From assembly GCA_030150565.1 (NCBI GenBank), contig JASLFR010000018.1:1-6096 (forward strand): 6,096 nucleotides of DNA, written 5' to 3'. Shown one piece after another: positions 5,140-6,096 of the stretch. Position 1 is the first letter of the stretch, and each line of letters opens with the position of its first letter. Under the pieces are notes generated by a model. It was not told where the DNA came from, searched no databases, and worked only from the letters and a program-made list of their open reading frames with translations. The stretch is from Cardiobacteriales bacterium (lineage in GTDB: Bacteria > Pseudomonadota > Gammaproteobacteria > Cardiobacteriales > Wohlfahrtiimonadaceae). The position numbers and the translations under genes were made by a program.

Positions 5140-6096
5140 TTACATCATTCCTGGCATGCCGCCCATTCCACCCATTCCGCCCATGTCTCCCATTCCGCCA
5201 TCTTTTGCGGGGAGATCTGCAACCATGCACTCAGTTGTGATGATGAGTGACGCTACAGATGCTGCGTTTTGAAGCGCTGAACGGGTCACCTTTGTGGGGT
5301 CTAAGATACCCATTTCGATCATATCGCCATACTCACCTGTTGCTGCGTTATAACCGAAGGAGTCTTTACCCTCTTTAACAGCGTTGAGGACAACATCAGC
5401 AGGCTCACCTGCGTTTGTTACGATCTGGCGTAAAGGCTCTTCCATTGCGCGAAGAGCAACGCGGATACCAACGTTCTGCTCATCATTCGCACCTTTAAGT
5501 TCGCCAATGCGGCTAAGTGCACGAACAAGCGCAACACCACCACCTGGGACAACACCCTCTTCAACCGCCGCACGAGTTGCGTGGAGCGCATCTTCAACAC
5601 GTACTTTCTTCTCTTTCATCTCAACTTCTGTAGCAGCACCTACTTGAATAACAGCAACACCGCCAGCAAGTTTTGCTACACGCTCTTGAAGCTTCTCTTT
5701 GTCATACTCAGAAGTTGCTTCTTCGATCTGTGCTTGAATCTGTTTAACACGCCCTTCGATGCTCTCAGCTGAACCTGCACCATCAACAATGGTTGTGTTG
5801 TCTTTATCTACAACTACACGTTTTGCCACACCGAGCATATCGATCGATGCTTTCTCAAGGCTCATGCCGAGCTCTTCAGAGATGACCGTACCCCCTGTGA
5901 GGATTGCGATATCTTCGAGCATCGCTTTACGGCGATCACCAAAACCAGGTGCTTTAACAGCTGCTACTTTAACGATACCACGCATGTTGTTGATCACTAA
6001 TGTCGCAAGCGCTTCACCTTCAACATCTTCAGCGATAATTAAGAGAGGACGACCCGCTTTTGCTACCTCTTCTAAGATGGTGAGCATCTCACGGAT
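5140..6096 (-). CDS. groEL: Chaperonin GroEL (60 kDa), C-terminal 318 residues (cut by window edge)
   Basis: The reading frame is open to the window edge; the true start lies beyond 6096. The first visible residues, IREMLTILEEVAKAGRPLL, match E. coli GroEL from Ile230, so about 229 N-terminal residues are missing. Visible parts are the second half of the apical domain, with the substrate and GroES-binding helices (REMLTILEE, then GEALATLVINNMRG); the hinge and intermediate domain with VEDALHATRAAVEEG, holding the catalytic Asp398 equivalent; and the equatorial domain with the GGGVAL turn, the GYNAATGEYGDMI nucleotide contacts and GILDPTKVTRSALQ. The tail is a GGM repeat. GroEL forms a 14-subunit double ring that folds proteins with GroES and ATP. 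groES would be expected upstream, outside the window. A strong terminator follows. Confidence 0.98.
   Translation of the reverse strand: MREMLTILEEVAKAGRPLLIIAEDVEGEALATLVINNMRGIVKVAAVKAPGFGDRRKAMLEDIAILTGGTVISEELGMSLEKASIDMLGVAKRVVVDKDNTTIVDGAGSAESIEGRVKQIQAQIEEATSEYDKEKLQERVAKLAGGVAVIQVGAATEVEMKEKKVRVEDALHATRAAVEEGVVPGGGVALVRALSRIGELKGANDEQNVGIRVALRAMEEPLRQIVTNAGEPADVVLNAVKEGKDSFGYNAATGEYGDMIEMGILDPTKVTRSALQNAASVASLIITTECMVADLPAKDGGMGDMGGMGGMGGMPGMM
5155..5199 (-). repeat. GGM-coding tandem repeat at the groEL 3' end
   Basis: Several imperfect copies of a 9-base unit (CATTCCGCC on the plus strand) encode the GGM-rich C-terminal tail, read as MGGMGDMGGMGGMGGMPGMM. Such tails project into the GroEL cavity and are normal in Proteobacteria. 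Repeat number could vary by slippage. Confidence 0.85.

Noticed and set aside
5384..5772. ORFs in other frames within groEL
   Set aside because: GroEL is certain here; the overlapping frames are Ser/Thr/Ala-rich or Phe/Leu-rich by-products of its codon use.
103..5937. Frequent GATCGC/GCGATC words across the window, possibly a DNA-uptake or methylation-related motif
   Set aside because: Roughly a dozen copies are seen by eye, but nearly all are in genes where Ile-Ala, Ala-Ile and similar codon pairs would produce them. There is no fixed flanking sequence, and no copy is placed in the terminator stems, as uptake sequences often are.
1..6096. Search for a new multi-gene system, mobile element, CRISPR array, tRNA or rRNA
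   Set aside because: No transposase, integrase, inverted terminal repeats, regular spaced repeats or tRNA-like cloverleaf was seen. The genes are unrelated housekeeping, transport and metabolic genes separated by terminators.

Overview
The window looks like ordinary chromosomal DNA from a gammaproteobacterium. The GroEL fragment tracks the E. coli protein almost residue for residue, YccS and PACE proteins are typical of Proteobacteria, and the DNA is moderately AT-rich. A Cardiobacteriales-type relative (Ignatzschineria or Wohlfahrtiimonas) is a guess from overall style, not something the sequence proves.

Layout, left to right. (1) 1-194, minus: the first 64 codons of a membrane-anchored c-type cytochrome subunit. 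The window stops at the first cysteine of its probable first haem motif. (2) 195-595: a divergent intergenic region with an FNR/Anr-like box, a sigma70-like promoter with a perfect -10, and a strong intrinsic terminator about 60 nt downstream. Together these could be a small RNA gene. (3) 596-2863, plus: a complete YccS/YhfK-family inner-membrane protein (FUSC superfamily) with two membrane blocks and two cytosolic domains. (4) 2862-2896: a hairpin terminator shared by two convergent genes. (5) 2926-4368, minus: a PLP-dependent beta-eliminating lyase of the tyrosine phenol-lyase/tryptophanase family, with several active-site neighbours changed. (6) 4369-4530: a leader region with a -10 box and a strong intrinsic terminator just before the lyase gene. 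(7) 4531-5001, minus: a PACE-family (AceI-like) multidrug efflux protein. (8) 5075-5107: the groEL terminator. (9) 5140-6096, minus: the C-terminal 318 codons of groEL.

On the minus strand the order of transcription is groEL, PACE, lyase. Intrinsic terminators follow groEL and lie between PACE and the lyase, so these are probably separate transcription units rather than one operon. I see no shared pathway. The cytochrome points to respiratory dehydrogenase chemistry, the lyase to amino-acid catabolism, PACE to biocide/polyamine efflux and GroEL to protein folding.

I found no mobile element, CRISPR array, tRNA, rRNA or defence system, and no convincing new multi-gene system. The points most worth a second look are the altered catalytic surroundings of the lyase, its possibly attenuated leader, and the candidate FNR-controlled small RNA upstream of yccS.
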